From Arsenophonus sp046530735 (GTDB taxonomy: Bacteria; Pseudomonadota; Gammaproteobacteria; Enterobacterales; Enterobacteriaceae): DNA of 64,000 nt. A program made the translations under genes and the position numbers. The stretch spans positions 1 through 64,000 of the forward strand of contig JBHEQV010000015.1 in the NCBI GenBank assembly GCA_046530735.1, given 5' to 3'. A model generated the notes under the pieces. It was not told the origin of the DNA, did no database searches, and saw nothing but the letters and a program-made list of their open reading frames with translations. Every line of letters starts with the position of its first letter. Position 1 is the stretch's first letter. Positions 11,709-21,640 of this stretch are shown here, piece by piece.

Positions 11709-12416
11709 ATGGTGCTATTACCTCCCGTTATCACGGTTGATGGTCCAAGTGGAGTAGGTAAAGGTACATTATGTCAAGCATTAGCAAATAAACTAGGTTG
11801 GCAGTTACTTGATTCTGGTGCCATTTACCGTATTTTGGCTTTAGCAGCATTACATCATCATGTTGATATCAAGTCTGAAGAAGAATTAGTTCCATTAGCA
11901 GCTAATCTTGATGTTCGTTTTGAACCAAGAGAAAAAGAATTAGCTGTTATTCTTGAGGGGGAGGATGTTAGTAATGAAATTCGTAGCGAAGTTGTTGGTA
12001 ACACAGCATCTCTTAGCGCAACTTTTCCTCGCGTTAGAGAAGCATTATTGCGTAGACAAAGAGCATTTCTCATTAAACCGGGTTTGATTGCTGATGGCCG
12101 TGACATGGGAACGGTAGTTTTTCCAGATGCACCGATAAAGATTTTTCTTGATGCCACACCTGAAGAACGCGCTCGTAGACGAATGCAACAGTTGCAGGAA
12201 ATGGGATTTAATGTTAAAATAAAGGCTCTTTTAATTGATATTAAAGAGCGTGATTATCGTGATCGTAATAGGTTAATTGCACCATTAGTACCTGCAAAAG
12301 ATGCGTTTATCCTGGATTCTACAAAGTTATCTATTCAAGGAGTCATTGATCAAGCATTTGCTTATGTAAAAAAAAATAAATATTATCTATATTATATGTC
12401 CATAATAGACATATAA
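11709..12416 (+). CDS. cmk: Cytidylate kinase
   Basis: Phosphorylates CMP and dCMP with ATP in the cytoplasm, recycling pyrimidine nucleotides. The product is 235 aa, slightly longer than the about 227 aa of E. coli. The Walker A loop GPSGVGKGT lies at residues 12-20, DSGAIYR follows at about 36-42, and ADGRDMGTVVFPDA is intact near 127-140, as is IKERDYRDRNR near 180. The last 10 or so residues (YYLYYMSIIDI) are unlike other Cmk proteins and suggest read-through past an ancestral stop. An AAGGAGGAG ribosome site sits 5 bases before the ATG. It is first in the conserved cmk-rpsA-ihfB cluster, with 103 bp to rpsA. Confidence 0.96.
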   Translation: MVLLPPVITVDGPSGVGKGTLCQALANKLGWQLLDSGAIYRILALAALHHHVDIKSEEELVPLAANLDVRFEPREKELAVILEGEDVSNEIRSEVVGNTASLSATFPRVREALLRRQRAFLIKPGLIADGRDMGTVVFPDAPIKIFLDATPEERARRRMQQLQEMGFNVKIKALLIDIKERDYRDRNRLIAPLVPAKDAFILDSTKLSIQGVIDQAFAYVKKNKYYLYYMSIIDI

Positions 12417-12519
12417 TAAGTTAACTAAAGCTTTGTAACAAGGAGTGTTGCGATTTATGTAAAATAACCCCACATTTGGCAGGATGTTGAATGCTAGTTA
12501 AAATTTTGAAGAAATTACT

Positions 12520-14202
12520 ATGACAGAATCTTTTGCTCAACTCTTTGAAGAATCTTTACAGAGTATCGAAACCCGTCCAGGGTCTATTGTTCGTGGTATT
12601 GTTATTGCTATCGACAAAGATGTCGTGTTAGTTGATGCCGGTCTAAAATCAGAATCAGCGATCCCAATAGAACAATTTAAAAATATACAAGGTGATGAGC
12701 TAGAAATTCAGGTTGGTGATGAAATCGATGTTGCTTTAGACGCATTAGAGGATGGTTTCGGTGAAACTATCCTGTCTCGCGAAAAAGCAAAACGTCATGA
12801 AGCTTGGTTGATGCTAGAGAAAGCCTATGAAGGTGCTGAAACAGTTATGGGCATTATTAATGGCAAAGTGAAAGGTGGTTTTACTGTAGAATTAAAAGGC
12901 ATTCGTGCATTTTTACCCGGTTCATTAGTTGATGTTCGCCCAGTTCGTGATACAACTCACCTGGAAGATAAAGAGCTTGAGTTTAAAGTTATCAAACTGG
13001 ATCAGAAGCGTAATAATGTTGTTATTTCTCGTCGTGCTGTTATTGAGTTTGAAAACAGTGCAGAACGTAATCAGTTATTGGAAAATTTGCAGGAAGGCAT
13101 GCAAATTAAGGGTATTGTTAAAAACTTAACTGACTATGGCGCATTCATTGATCTGGGAGGTATTGATGGTTTATTACACATTACTGACATGGCTTGGAAA
13201 CGGGTTAAACATCCAAGTGAAATTGTTAATGTTGGTGATGAAATCAATGTTAAAATATTGAAGTTTGATCGTGATCGCACACGCGTTTCTTTAGGATTGA
13301 AACAGCTTGGAGAAGATCCATGGGTAGCTATTGCTAAACGTTATCCAGAAAATAGTAAGCTGACAGGACGAGTTACTAATCTTACTGATTATGGTTGCTT
13401 TGTTGAAATTGAGGAAGGTGTTGAAGGTTTAGTACACGTTTCTGAGATGGATTGGACTAATAAAAATATTCATCCATCTAAAGTTGTTAATGTAGGTGAT
13501 GTTGTTGAAGTTATGGTTTTAGATATTGACGAAGAGCGTCGTCGTATTTCATTAGGTTTGAAACACTGTAAAGCAAATCCATGGCAGCAATTTGCAGAAA
13601 CACATAATAAGAATGATCGAGTAGAAGGTAAAATAAAATCTATTACTGATTTTGGTATCTTCATCGGTTTAGATGGTAGTATTGATGGTTTAGTTCATCT
13701 ATCTGATATTTCTTGGAATATTTCTGGTGAAGAAGCTGTTCGTGAATACAAAAAAGGCGATGAAATTGCTGCTGTTGTATTGCAAGTTGATGCTGAACGT
13801 GAACGTATTTCTTTGGGTATTAAGCAATTAGCGGAAGATCCATTTAATAATTTTCTTTCTTCTAATAAAAAAGGGGTTATCCTTACAGGTAAAGTAAGGT
13901 CTGTTGATGCGAAAGGAGCAACGATTGAGTTAGCTGCCGGTGTTGAAGGTCACTTACGTACATCGGAAGCTTTACGTGATCGTATAGAAGATAATACTAA
14001 AATAGTAAATGTTGGTGATATAATTGAAGCTAAATATACTGGTATTGATCGAAAAAACCGTATAATTACGTTATCTGTTCATGCAAAAGAAGAAGATGAA
14101 GAAGATAAAAAAGATATGATTGCTTCTGTAAACAAGCAGGAAGATACAAATTGTACGAATAATGCTATGGCCGAAGCATTTAAAGCAGCAAAAGGCGAAT
14201 AA
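12520..14202 (+). CDS. rpsA: 30S ribosomal protein S1
   Basis: RNA-binding protein that docks mRNA on the 30S subunit. At 560 aa it is almost the length of E. coli S1 (557). Six S1 repeats can be followed: two ribosome-binding repeats before about residue 185, then four RNA-binding repeats with the KNLTDYGAFIDLGGIDGLLH, TNLTDYGCFVEIEEGVEGLVH, KSITDFGIFIGLDGSIDGLVH-type cores and a last one near 450-530. The C-terminus NAMAEAFKAAKGE is identical to that of E. coli. The ATG at 12520 matches the enterobacterial MTESFAQLFEESL start. This is the best conserved gene in the window, as expected for an essential translation factor. Confidence 0.99.
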   Translation: MTESFAQLFEESLQSIETRPGSIVRGIVIAIDKDVVLVDAGLKSESAIPIEQFKNIQGDELEIQVGDEIDVALDALEDGFGETILSREKAKRHEAWLMLEKAYEGAETVMGIINGKVKGGFTVELKGIRAFLPGSLVDVRPVRDTTHLEDKELEFKVIKLDQKRNNVVISRRAVIEFENSAERNQLLENLQEGMQIKGIVKNLTDYGAFIDLGGIDGLLHITDMAWKRVKHPSEIVNVGDEINVKILKFDRDRTRVSLGLKQLGEDPWVAIAKRYPENSKLTGRVTNLTDYGCFVEIEEGVEGLVHVSEMDWTNKNIHPSKVVNVGDVVEVMVLDIDEERRRISLGLKHCKANPWQQFAETHNKNDRVEGKIKSITDFGIFIGLDGSIDGLVHLSDISWNISGEEAVREYKKGDEIAAVVLQVDAERERISLGIKQLAEDPFNNFLSSNKKGVILTGKVRSVDAKGATIELAAGVEGHLRTSEALRDRIEDNTKIVNVGDIIEAKYTGIDRKNRIITLSVHAKEEDEEDKKDMIASVNKQEDTNCTNNAMAEAFKAAKGE

Positions 14203-14262
14203 TTAAGTATTCCATAGAGCAACATTTTGATCCCAGTAATGCTAGTTTGGAGAGGGTGTACT

Positions 14263-14547
14263 ATGACCAGGTCTGAATTAATTGAAAGACTTATTAACCA
14301 ATTATCTCATATACCAGTAAAACTTATTGAAGAAGCTGTGAAAGAAATTCTTGATCATATGGCAATAACCATTTCTAATGGAGAACGTATTGAAATTCGT
14401 GGATTCGGCAGTTTTTCTATTCATTATCATTCGCCGCGTATGGGACGTAATCCGAAAACAGGCGATAAAGTTAATTTAAAAGGAAAATATGTTCCTCACT
14501 TCAAGCCTGGTAAAGAATTACGAGATCGAGTTAATATTTATGCATAA
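14263..14547 (+). CDS. ihfB: Integration host factor beta subunit
   Basis: HU-family DNA-bending protein that forms a heterodimer with IhfA and acts in nucleoid structure, transcription and recombination. Starting at the ATG at 14263 gives 94 aa, the same as E. coli; an in-frame ATG at 14227 would add 12 unrelated residues and is less likely, since GGAGAGGG lies just before 14263. The DNA-binding arm with GRNPKTGDKV (about 61-70), including the intercalating proline, and the KYVPHFKPGKELRDRVN C-terminus are intact. It follows rpsA by 60 bp, so probably shares its transcript. The ihfA partner is not in this window. Confidence 0.97.
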   Translation: MTRSELIERLINQLSHIPVKLIEEAVKEILDHMAITISNGERIEIRGFGSFSIHYHSPRMGRNPKTGDKVNLKGKYVPHFKPGKELRDRVNIYA

Positions 14548-14561
14548 ATTTTATTTATTGC

Positions 14562-14596
14562 TACTATTAAAATAGTATCTTAATTAGAATTAAGAT
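14562..14596. terminator. Two adjacent hairpins after ihfB
   Basis: TACTATT/AATAGTA (14562-14568 with 14571-14577) is followed directly by ATCTTAATT-AG-AATTAAGAT (14577-14596), a perfect 9-bp stem. There is no clear T-run after either stem, so a classical intrinsic terminator is uncertain; the position right after the last gene of the cluster is what suggests one. Confidence 0.35.
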
Positions 14597-14599
14597 GAT

Positions 14600-15165
14600 A
14601 ATTTTGCGGTCCATCTTTTTATACGCCTATTAAATCACTCAACTATCTCATTTATTTGAGAGAGGACATTTATTCGAGCTTAGTCAATCTTCATTATTAA
14701 AAAATTGTCTCTCTTAAATAGAGAGACCAAAAGTTATCTATTTTTACTAAAAGTAAAAATAATCTATCTACTATGGTAGATTGTAAGTTAGAATTTTATT
14801 AGATTATCTCTTCTTTGATTTAATGCGATAATTTTAGCAACATTAATCCTAGGTTTAAATTAATAACTCTCGTTTTTCCATTTTATGCATTTTTTGATAA
14901 CAATTCCGTTGCCAGATCGTCAAGCTGAGCGTCGGAAAAATAGAATGTTCTTATAACAGGATACACTTCCATGGATCTGTTCAACAGGAATTCCTTTAAT
15001 CAGAACGGCAAATCCAAGTTTTTGTAAACTATCTCATCTTCAGAACCTTATACAACTTCGGCAATAATATACCTCATTACGATTCAACAAAAAACTAAGT
15101 AACACATCAGCTTAAATTCTCATATCGGAATATGACTAATATAGGACTCGATTATCTCTTCTTAA
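14600..15165 (-). mobile_element. IS481-family remnant, dead copy 3
   Basis: The stretch 14600-14645 parallels the C-terminal part of the IS481 copy at 7920-7975 (shared CAGCCCATCTTCTATACGCC-like block), and 14920-15060 parallels 8465-8620 and 11190-11320 (GAAAAATAGAATGTTC..ATA.CAGGA and CATCTCATCTTC blocks). The pieces between are too eroded to read. Orientation is minus, as for the other two copies. Confidence 0.5.
14707..14783. repeat. Cluster of three short perfect hairpins
   Basis: Three stems follow each other: GTCTCTCT/AGAGAGAC (14707-14727), ATTTTTACT-AAA-AGTAAAAAT (14740-14760) and ATCTAC-TATG-GTAGAT near 14764-14779. They sit in decayed IS481-like sequence, not next to an intact gene. 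Confidence 0.7.
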
Positions 15166-15570
15166 TTACTGGCTTTTGTCGATATTGTTATGTACGGTAC
15201 TAATAGTGATGATGTACAGACTCTTTCCCGCAAAGTAATATATAGTAGTTTTGACGCGGATACCGCGGTGAGATGTTTAAGGTATAGCCGCTAAACGTAT
15301 TTTCGCTATATCATACTCATCTTTCGTTTTTTTAGCGAAGTACATACTTTACAGTAATGCCGTTTTCCCGTGCTCTTCCTTCATAGAACACCATTCCAGT
15401 GTTTTCTGACGCAGATATAATCCATATCAGGAAGAGTATTAGGGATTTATCAAGTTATAATTATAACGTAGCACAAGATGGATTACAGCGCCTCGCTAGA
15501 ATTTTTTCGACCACTCTTTTTTTGAAGAGCAAGTCAACATCATACAGCATATTTAATATTAAAACTGCTA
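15165..15570 (+). repeat. Unidentified recurring segment R4, first copy
   Basis: A block here resembles the reverse complement of about 38545-38900. Shared strings include TTGTCGATATTGTTA (15197) and GTTTAAGGTATAGC (15271). No known transposase or other family could be read in any frame. A plus-strand open frame at 15399-15722 (107 codons) overlaps its right part, but its product matches nothing I recognise. Confidence 0.45.
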
Positions 15571-16594
15571 CGAGTGACGGAGATATAAAGATGCCGATAC
15601 TAATTGAGTTATTAAGTATAAATATACAAGGCAGAAAAAATACCGATTTCGGATACCCTGTTTACGACGTGCCACTGCAGCATAATACAGGCTGGCGTGG
15701 AGTGCACAAAACAGAGGTTTAAGTAGCGACAGTTATTGTTAAAATGGCCAAAAAAGATGGGAGTAGTAAAAATAATCTGTTATCAAAGAGTCGCAGTTTG
15801 GTAAAATTTGAATCTGTTATGCTAATCACTTCTGAGTAGCTTTGACTGCGTATGAACTGTAGACTTTTGACTTATAGATTTGGCAGAAAAATGGTTGTGG
15901 GAATATTCAGGAGTGGCACAGTAATAACGCTTAACACCAATGGTACAAAAGTGCTGAAGGCAATCATTAATTCGACAAATAGACGAATCCCAATGAGTTG
16001 ATACTTTCATTATATTTTTAAGAAAATTATTCCACAGTCCTGATCAATAGTAAAAAAAAAGAATTTAGTTGAGCTAAGGAGATATACATCTGAATAAATT
16101 ACTCTCTAGATATATTCCAGAGAAACAGAAATCATTATCTTGTCTATATTCGTCAGATCTATCGGTTTAGTTATCTTTATGTTTGCCAATAGATAAAAGA
16201 GACTGAAATTATCCCTGTTCCCTATAGGTTATGAATTTATCGAGAAGCATACTTTCATTCATTGCTCCTCAATGCAGTTGTATTCAGCATTATCGGCTTA
16301 GCCTGACCGTTCTCAAAAATCTAGGATAATTATGATTACAGAAGGGATAACACTTGCGTGTCAAGAAAGATTGAGGACTTGAGTTGGATACATTGATATA
16401 TGACCTTTTTTTTTGAGATGTCATAAATTTAGTCTATCTGTCATTATTAATTTCGAGATGAAGAAGATCCTAAAAAGCTTTGCATAAATAGGCGGTGTAA
16501 TACGTGAAATCGCGCATTCTCTTCCTTATTTACCTAAATTAAGTTTTTAGGAATTCATACAAGCCATCTGAATGAATTATTGAAAATAATTAAC
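15570..16594. repeat. Unidentified region, long copy of the 3.2-kb recurring segment
   Basis: From about 15990 this matches 3240-3545 in patches (see that entry), with an additional middle part at 16190-16555 that is absent from the other copy. That middle part reads IREIAHSLPYLPKLSF in one frame around 16510-16555, which looks like former coding sequence. A minus-strand open frame at 15822-16010 contains GVKRYYCATPEY, reminiscent of a transposase zinc ribbon, but too short to assign. It runs into an IS1595 remnant at about 16600-16690. Confidence 0.4.
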
Positions 16595-17235
16595 ATATCG
16601 CAGAATATAAAACAGTACTTAAATCATATGAAAAGACAGAGTAATAACTGCGCCGATCAGATCATAGTATGGTACATTCATTCAGCGGCGAGAGTTAACA
16701 TAAATCCATTAAGTGGTATTATTGAAGTCGATAAAATATTTTTCTTTAAATCCTTTAAAAGTAAGAGTTATATCCTACATAGGAAAGATAGAAAATGCGC
16801 TAGAGTAGGAGATAAAAGAAAAAACGAATCACGGTCTTAATCACCCACAAGATTAATAGGATCATGTGAGCGATAAGATTCTTAAAGAGTTTATGTAGAG
16901 TGTATTAGCCATTTTTTCAGCCAATCATCGATAAGAATCCATCTTTTTCTCGGATAATGGAGCTAAATGGTACGAAATATTTGATAGCGATCATAAAATT
17001 AGTCATCATCGCCTAATAAGATTAGGTAATCAGAGAGTTATTGGTAAGGAATTCTACATTAGAAATATAAGTTATATTAATCGATTAAAAGATACCTAAG
17101 TAGATTCTATGATGCAGTATTATTTTATTTACTAAATTATTTGGCCTGAGAGAAAATTATTTGAAACCATAACAATTGAAATGCAAAGTGCTATAAATTG
17201 CTCTACGAGCAAAACAACAATGTTTGCTAACATAG
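16595..17235 (+). mobile_element. IS1595-family element, 3' part, dead
   Basis: An open stretch reads NINPLSGIIEVDKIFFFKSFK near 16690-16760, the start of the IS1595 catalytic domain, where the first Asp-containing EVDE motif has become EVDK. Further on, FFSDNGAKWYEIF and HHRLIRLGNQRVIGKEFYI are readable near 16940-17060, and a LLNYLA-like C-terminus near 17130. The right end (GCTAACATAGCC near 17228) matches the ends of the other copies. The N-terminal zinc ribbon is absent; unidentified sequence lies in its place. Confidence 0.75.
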
Positions 17236-17308
17236 CCATGATTTTATAAATGTTATTAAATGGTTAGTAACAAAATTATCTTGGTTTTAATGATTAGCAA
17301 AAAATAAA

Positions 17309-17624
17309 GAGTTATACTCATTTCTGGTGTATGGAGTTTTTGAGATGCTGGCAGATTTCATCTGATTGATTTCGTGAATGATTTCAACAACAGAGAGATG
17401 ATATGCCATGAAAATTCTATTCTACTGGTATCTGCGAAATAAGATATTACTTGTGATATTTCCCTTCCATGAATTCATCCGTAATGGTGTGCAGATAGCT
17501 GATAGTAGCACTGTTAAAACTAAGTTCAAAGTCATACTGCCCGGATAATATACTGAACGCCGTTTTCTTGACGTGTGCTCTAATGGCGTCGCCTATAACG
17601 GTTATCTATCATAGCTAACTATAT
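17309..17624 (+). mobile_element. IS256-family element, 5' fragment (copy E)
   Basis: Starts with the family's left terminus GAGTTATACTCATTTCTGG at 17309, has the non-coding leader and the first about 70 codons' worth of transposase sequence (PFHEFIRNG-like near 17470, ending with the GYLS-like region), then is cut at 17625 by an oppositely oriented copy. Frames are broken. Confidence 0.78.
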
Positions 17625-18960
17625 GAGTTATTAGCAAATCTTAGTGTAATCTAATCAGGCTATATTCACTTCGATGCTTTATAAATCTATTCTCCATTCT
17701 TAAATTTGGCGTTGTTTATCATCAAGTCAAGGATAAAATTTCCCTAACCCATTCTAGCTTTTTTGAGTAGATGTAAGCAGATTAAATGCCATTAAAAGGA
17801 TTATTTTCACGACCATAGTATTTCTCACATCGGCTTTATAGCCTCACCTATCAAAAAAAGTTTATTAAACGGATCGTTTATTATTATTTTCAATCAGTGC
17901 GCTGACGGAAAGATATAGGATGCAACCATTCTTCTTGATCTTTTCACAGTTTCTTAATAGCTGCATGATACTTCGCTGGAAAACTTACTAACAAAACATC
18001 AAGGGATTTATTAGCAGCATCGCGGATCTCTTTGCTAGCCAGAGCTTTTATAGGTTAAGTTTTAACTTTTGATTACATGCCTTTTTGTAGTCAAGCCAGC
18101 ACATCAGCTATTTTTGCAGCTAATAACGTTAGTGCTACATGTCCATAAATATCTTTACTGTTGCATTCCAAAACTAATGGCATCGGCTCTTTTAGCAACT
18201 TATAAGATAAAATTAAGTCACGCGCTCAGTAGCTATTAAGAAGTTTAGCTCAGTTTATTTCTAACTCTCGATAAGTATCTTTGAGTGCAACAAGGTTCTC
18301 TTATCATCCATTCAATAACGCCGATAATAAGAAGCAAGTAAAGGCGATTACCATCTATGACAGGACGGGTATATGTCATCGACTAAGAAATAAATATAAT
18401 GCGTATTGCTTAAATCACATAGATACTATTTCCTGCACTCTTCAAATCATTTCTGTTTAAATTTGCTGATTGGGGGTACCCCTGACGAAAAGATTATGTG
18501 CTTTTTCACCGAGAAAACCTAAAGCTTCATGAAAATCACCAGTAGCTGTACCTCCTTATGTACAGCTATCATAGGAACTCTTCACCATTTTGCACACTTC
18601 AGATAAAACGGTAATAATGTGAACTGTTGAAACATATTCCGTTTCCGCTAAGATCCACTGATCTTAGTCACTTTAATCTTAATATTCCCAAACTATCAGT
18701 TTGTATAGTTCGCTGTAAAAATAACTACTACGGTCTATGGCATGGATACGCCTATTAATAAAGGCGGTGGTTGAGCATATTGCACAATATAGCTTAGAGA
18801 TGCGTCTCAACAACGTTGCCTATCAGCTATTTGTCATCATTACAAATGAGTTCATGCAAGGGGCCAGAGGTGATATCTAATTTTGAGGATCCCTTATAGG
18901 ATAGACTTTTCATGCATATCATCTCTCTGTTGTTAAAATTATTTATGAAATCAATCAAAT
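17625..18960 (-). mobile_element. IS256-family element, dead copy F
   Basis: Right terminus GAGTTATTAGCAAATC at 17625 on the plus strand, followed by the transposase in reverse. The left terminus is missing: the element stops at about 18960 within the leader region, where an IS1595 3' fragment takes over. No open transposase frame remains. Confidence 0.8.
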
Positions 18961-19230
18961 TAGCCGTTTTCTTGAGCTGATCATCGATAAGAGTCCATGT
19001 TTTGCTCAGATGGAGCTAAATGCTACGAAATCTTTGGCAGCATGTATGAAATTAGTTATTATTACCTAATAAAATTAGGTAATCAGAAAGTTATTGATAA
19101 GGAATTCCGTATTCAAAATGCAAACAGTTATATCATCCTATTAAAAGTATACTCATGTGTATATTCCATGAGTATAGGTTATTTTATTTACTGAATTATA
19201 TGGTCTAAAAATTTGTCTGAAACTACAACC
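18961..19230 (+). mobile_element. IS1595-family element, 3' fragment
   Basis: The frame 18997-19194 reads FCSDGAKCYEIFG and YYLIKLGNQKVIDKEFRIQN, the second catalytic block of IS1595 transposases. Its left edge is the truncated IS256 copy F. It carries a 10-bp perfect inverted repeat TATACTCATG/CATGAGTATA (19148-19176) not seen in the other copies. The end near 19230 fades before trmB. Confidence 0.78.
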
Positions 19231-19338
19231 ATTAAAATACAGACGTGCCTACTTATTACTCTATAATAAGAGTAATAACTTTTTTCAACATATAAGCGCC
19301 AGCTTTTACATAAACGACAACTACGCGCTGTTTAGCTA

Positions 19339-20058
19339 TTATCTTATTCTCTCAAACATAAGATCAAATACCTCGTGGCCTAACTGTTTGGCACGCTTTT
19401 CAAATTTAGTTACTGGTCGCGTAACGAATCGCTGAACATAATCAACTGATACTGACAAATTTCTATAATCATTAATTCCGTGCATTATATTTAATATATG
19501 CTCTGCATAAGGCTGACAGTCAGTTACTATATGCAATATGCCACCTAATTCTAATTTTTGCAAAACAAGCTTACCAAAGGAGTCCTGCACAATTCGACGC
19601 TTATTATGTCTTACTTTATGCCAGGGATCAGGAAAAAAAAGTTGCACCATATTTAACGAACTATCTGACAATATTTTTTCTAATACTTCAATTGCATCAT
19701 GACACATAACCCGTAAATTACTAATTTTAACTTCTTTCGCTGCTGACAAACAAGCACAAATTCCTGATACATTGACTTCAATACCAAAAAAATTTTTAGA
19801 TGGATTTTGTTTGGCCATGCTAACTAACGATCCCCCCATACCAAAACCAATTTCCAAGATTACCGGCGCATTATTACCAAATAGTATATTAAATGGTAGA
19901 GGCTGACTGGTAAAATCTACCCCCATCTTAGGCCATAACATTTTTAACACATTTTCCTGACGAGGAGTTAATCTCCTCTGACGACGGACAAAACTACGAA
20001 CATGACGTATTACTTTTCCCTTTTCATTAATTTCTAGATTAATAACATTTTTTATCAT
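19339..20058 (-). CDS. trmB: tRNA (guanine-N7-)-methyltransferase
   Basis: Transfers a methyl group from S-adenosylmethionine to N7 of G46 in the variable loop of tRNAs. The product is 239 aa, the same as E. coli TrmB. The SAM-binding loop EIGFGMGGSL lies at about residues 69-78, GIEV near 97-100, and the family signature FFPDPWHKVRHNKRR at about 142-156. The C-terminus VTKFEKRAKQLGHEVFDLMFER is typical. It is divergent from mutY across 239 bp, the standard enterobacterial arrangement. No damage is visible. Confidence 0.97.
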   Translation of the reverse strand: MIKNVINLEINEKGKVIRHVRSFVRRQRRLTPRQENVLKMLWPKMGVDFTSQPLPFNILFGNNAPVILEIGFGMGGSLVSMAKQNPSKNFFGIEVNVSGICACLSAAKEVKISNLRVMCHDAIEVLEKILSDSSLNMVQLFFPDPWHKVRHNKRRIVQDSFGKLVLQKLELGGILHIVTDCQPYAEHILNIMHGINDYRNLSVSVDYVQRFVTRPVTKFEKRAKQLGHEVFDLMFERIR

Positions 20059-20297
20059 AAGTATTGAAATTATTTTTATCAGTTAATACTATTCATAATA
20101 TAGACAATTATATTTCAATTAATTTAATGTAAAATAGTAAGTAAAAACATTACTCTATTAATTAAATAAAGGCTTCATAAAAACTAATATTTAACTAAAG
20201 ATTAAATATATTTTCTTGAGAAAAACTAACTAATATATGATACCATTGCTAATATCAAAAGGTATTTTTATAATACTGTTAGGGTAAAGACTTTTAT

Positions 20298-21338
20298 ATG
20301 GATACACTACAATTTTCTCACGCTGTACTTAACTGGTATCATCGTTATGGGCGAAAAACGCTCCCATGGCAACGAGAAAAATCCCCTTATCACGTCTGGT
20401 TATCTGAAGTCATGTTGCAGCAAACACAGGTTGTTACCGTAATTCCCTATTTTGAAAAATTTATTAGCCATTTCCCTGACATCACTTCTTTAGCCAATGC
20501 TAAGCAAGATGAAATCTTGCACCTATGGACTGGCCTTGGTTACTATGCCAGAGCCCGTAATTTACATAAAGCAGCACAACAAATTGTTGCAAAATATAAT
20601 GGCTATTTTCCAAATAAATTTGACCAAGTTATTTCATTTCCAGGCATCGGACGCTCTACTGCCGGCGCTATTTTATCGCTATCAAAAAATCAACATTTTC
20701 CGATCCTAGATGGTAACGTAAAACGCGTACTTACTCGTTACTATGGAATTAAAGATTGGCCAGGTAAAAAAAAAGTTGAAGATCAACTGTGGGATATTAG
20801 TACTTTATTAACCCCTGCAAATGATGCTCAATATTTTAACCAGGGGATGATGGATCTCGGCACTATGATCTGTAGTCGTAGTAAACCTAAATGTAAATTC
20901 TGCCCATTACAAAAAGGTTGCCATGCTTTTATAAGTCATAGCTGGCAAAATTTTCCAGCTAAAAAACCTAAACAACTAATTCCCACTAAATGTGGCTGGT
21001 TTTTAATTTTACAATATGAAAATTCAATTTTGCTAAAAAAGTGCCCTCCTTCTGGAATTTGGGGGGGCTTATATATTTTCCCACAATTTGATACGATAGA
21101 TTCATTAAATGAATGGCTTAATAATTCCGGTATTGTATATAATAAAATTGAGCAATTAATTACATTTCGTCATGCTTTTAGCCATTTCTATTTATATGTT
21201 ATACCTATTTATATCACTATTAATCAGTTTTCTGCTTGCGTGAATGAAACGACAGGGCTTTGGTATAACTTACAGCAAGATATAAAAATTGGCTTACCTG
21301 CACCAGTTAAAAACTTACTTAAACAATTTAGATATTAA
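20298..21338 (+). CDS. mutY: Adenine DNA glycosylase
   Basis: Removes adenine mispaired with 8-oxoguanine or guanine in base-excision repair. The product is 346 aa against 350 in E. coli. Catalytic Glu37 (WLSEVMLQQTQV) and Asp138 (ILDGNVKRV) are in place, as is the helix-hairpin-helix FPGIGRSTAGAI near 114-125. The four cluster cysteines C192, C199, C202 and C208 form the expected C-x6-C-x2-C-x5-C 4Fe-4S loop. A C-terminal MutT-like domain follows from about 225. yggX follows 29 bp downstream, as in E. coli, but is broken. MutY is therefore maintained while its operon partners are not. Confidence 0.97.
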   Translation: MDTLQFSHAVLNWYHRYGRKTLPWQREKSPYHVWLSEVMLQQTQVVTVIPYFEKFISHFPDITSLANAKQDEILHLWTGLGYYARARNLHKAAQQIVAKYNGYFPNKFDQVISFPGIGRSTAGAILSLSKNQHFPILDGNVKRVLTRYYGIKDWPGKKKVEDQLWDISTLLTPANDAQYFNQGMMDLGTMICSRSKPKCKFCPLQKGCHAFISHSWQNFPAKKPKQLIPTKCGWFLILQYENSILLKKCPPSGIWGGLYIFPQFDTIDSLNEWLNNSGIVYNKIEQLITFRHAFSHFYLYVIPIYITINQFSACVNETTGLWYNLQQDIKIGLPAPVKNLLKQFRY

Positions 21339-21367
21339 CTTTCCTGTTTTGAGAATCCACTTACTTA

Positions 21368-21640
21368 ATGAGTAGAACTATTTTTTGTACTTTTTTAAAA
21401 AGTGAAGCTGAAGGTTTAGATTTTCAATTTTATCCTGGTAAAATAGGTAAACAAATTTTTAATTAAATATCTAAAAAAGCCTGGGGACAATGGATAATGA
21501 AACAAACCATGCTAATCAATGAAAAAAGCTTAGCACGATGAATTCTGAAGATCGAAAACTGTTAGAGAAAGAGATGATAAAGTTTTTTTTGAAAAAAAAG
21601 AAATTCATATTGATAGCTATAGTTTATCTGAAAAATAATT
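21368..21640 (+). pseudogene. yggX: Fe(2+)-trafficking protein remnant
   Basis: YggX is a small cytoplasmic protein linked to protection of Fe-S clusters from oxidation. The start reads MSRTIFCTFLKSEAEGLDFQ, followed by FYPGKIGKQIFN, then a stop where E. coli has NEISKEAW; after it ISKKAWGQW and KQTMLINEKSLAR are still readable with further stops. The premature stop at about residue 32 removes two thirds of the protein. Position between mutY and mltC confirms the identity. Confidence 0.93.

Noticed and set aside
11858..12157. A 99-codon frame antisense to cmk
   Set aside because: Shadow of the well-conserved cmk coding sequence.
15165..16690. Possible group II intron or retron
   Set aside because: No reverse-transcriptase motif (such as a YADD box) is readable and no domain V-like hairpin is visible.
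19255..19287. Hairpin ATTACTC/GAGTAAT followed by a T-run on the plus strand
   Set aside because: It looks like an intrinsic terminator, but there is no plus-strand gene upstream other than a dead IS1595 fragment, and it faces the wrong way for trmB.
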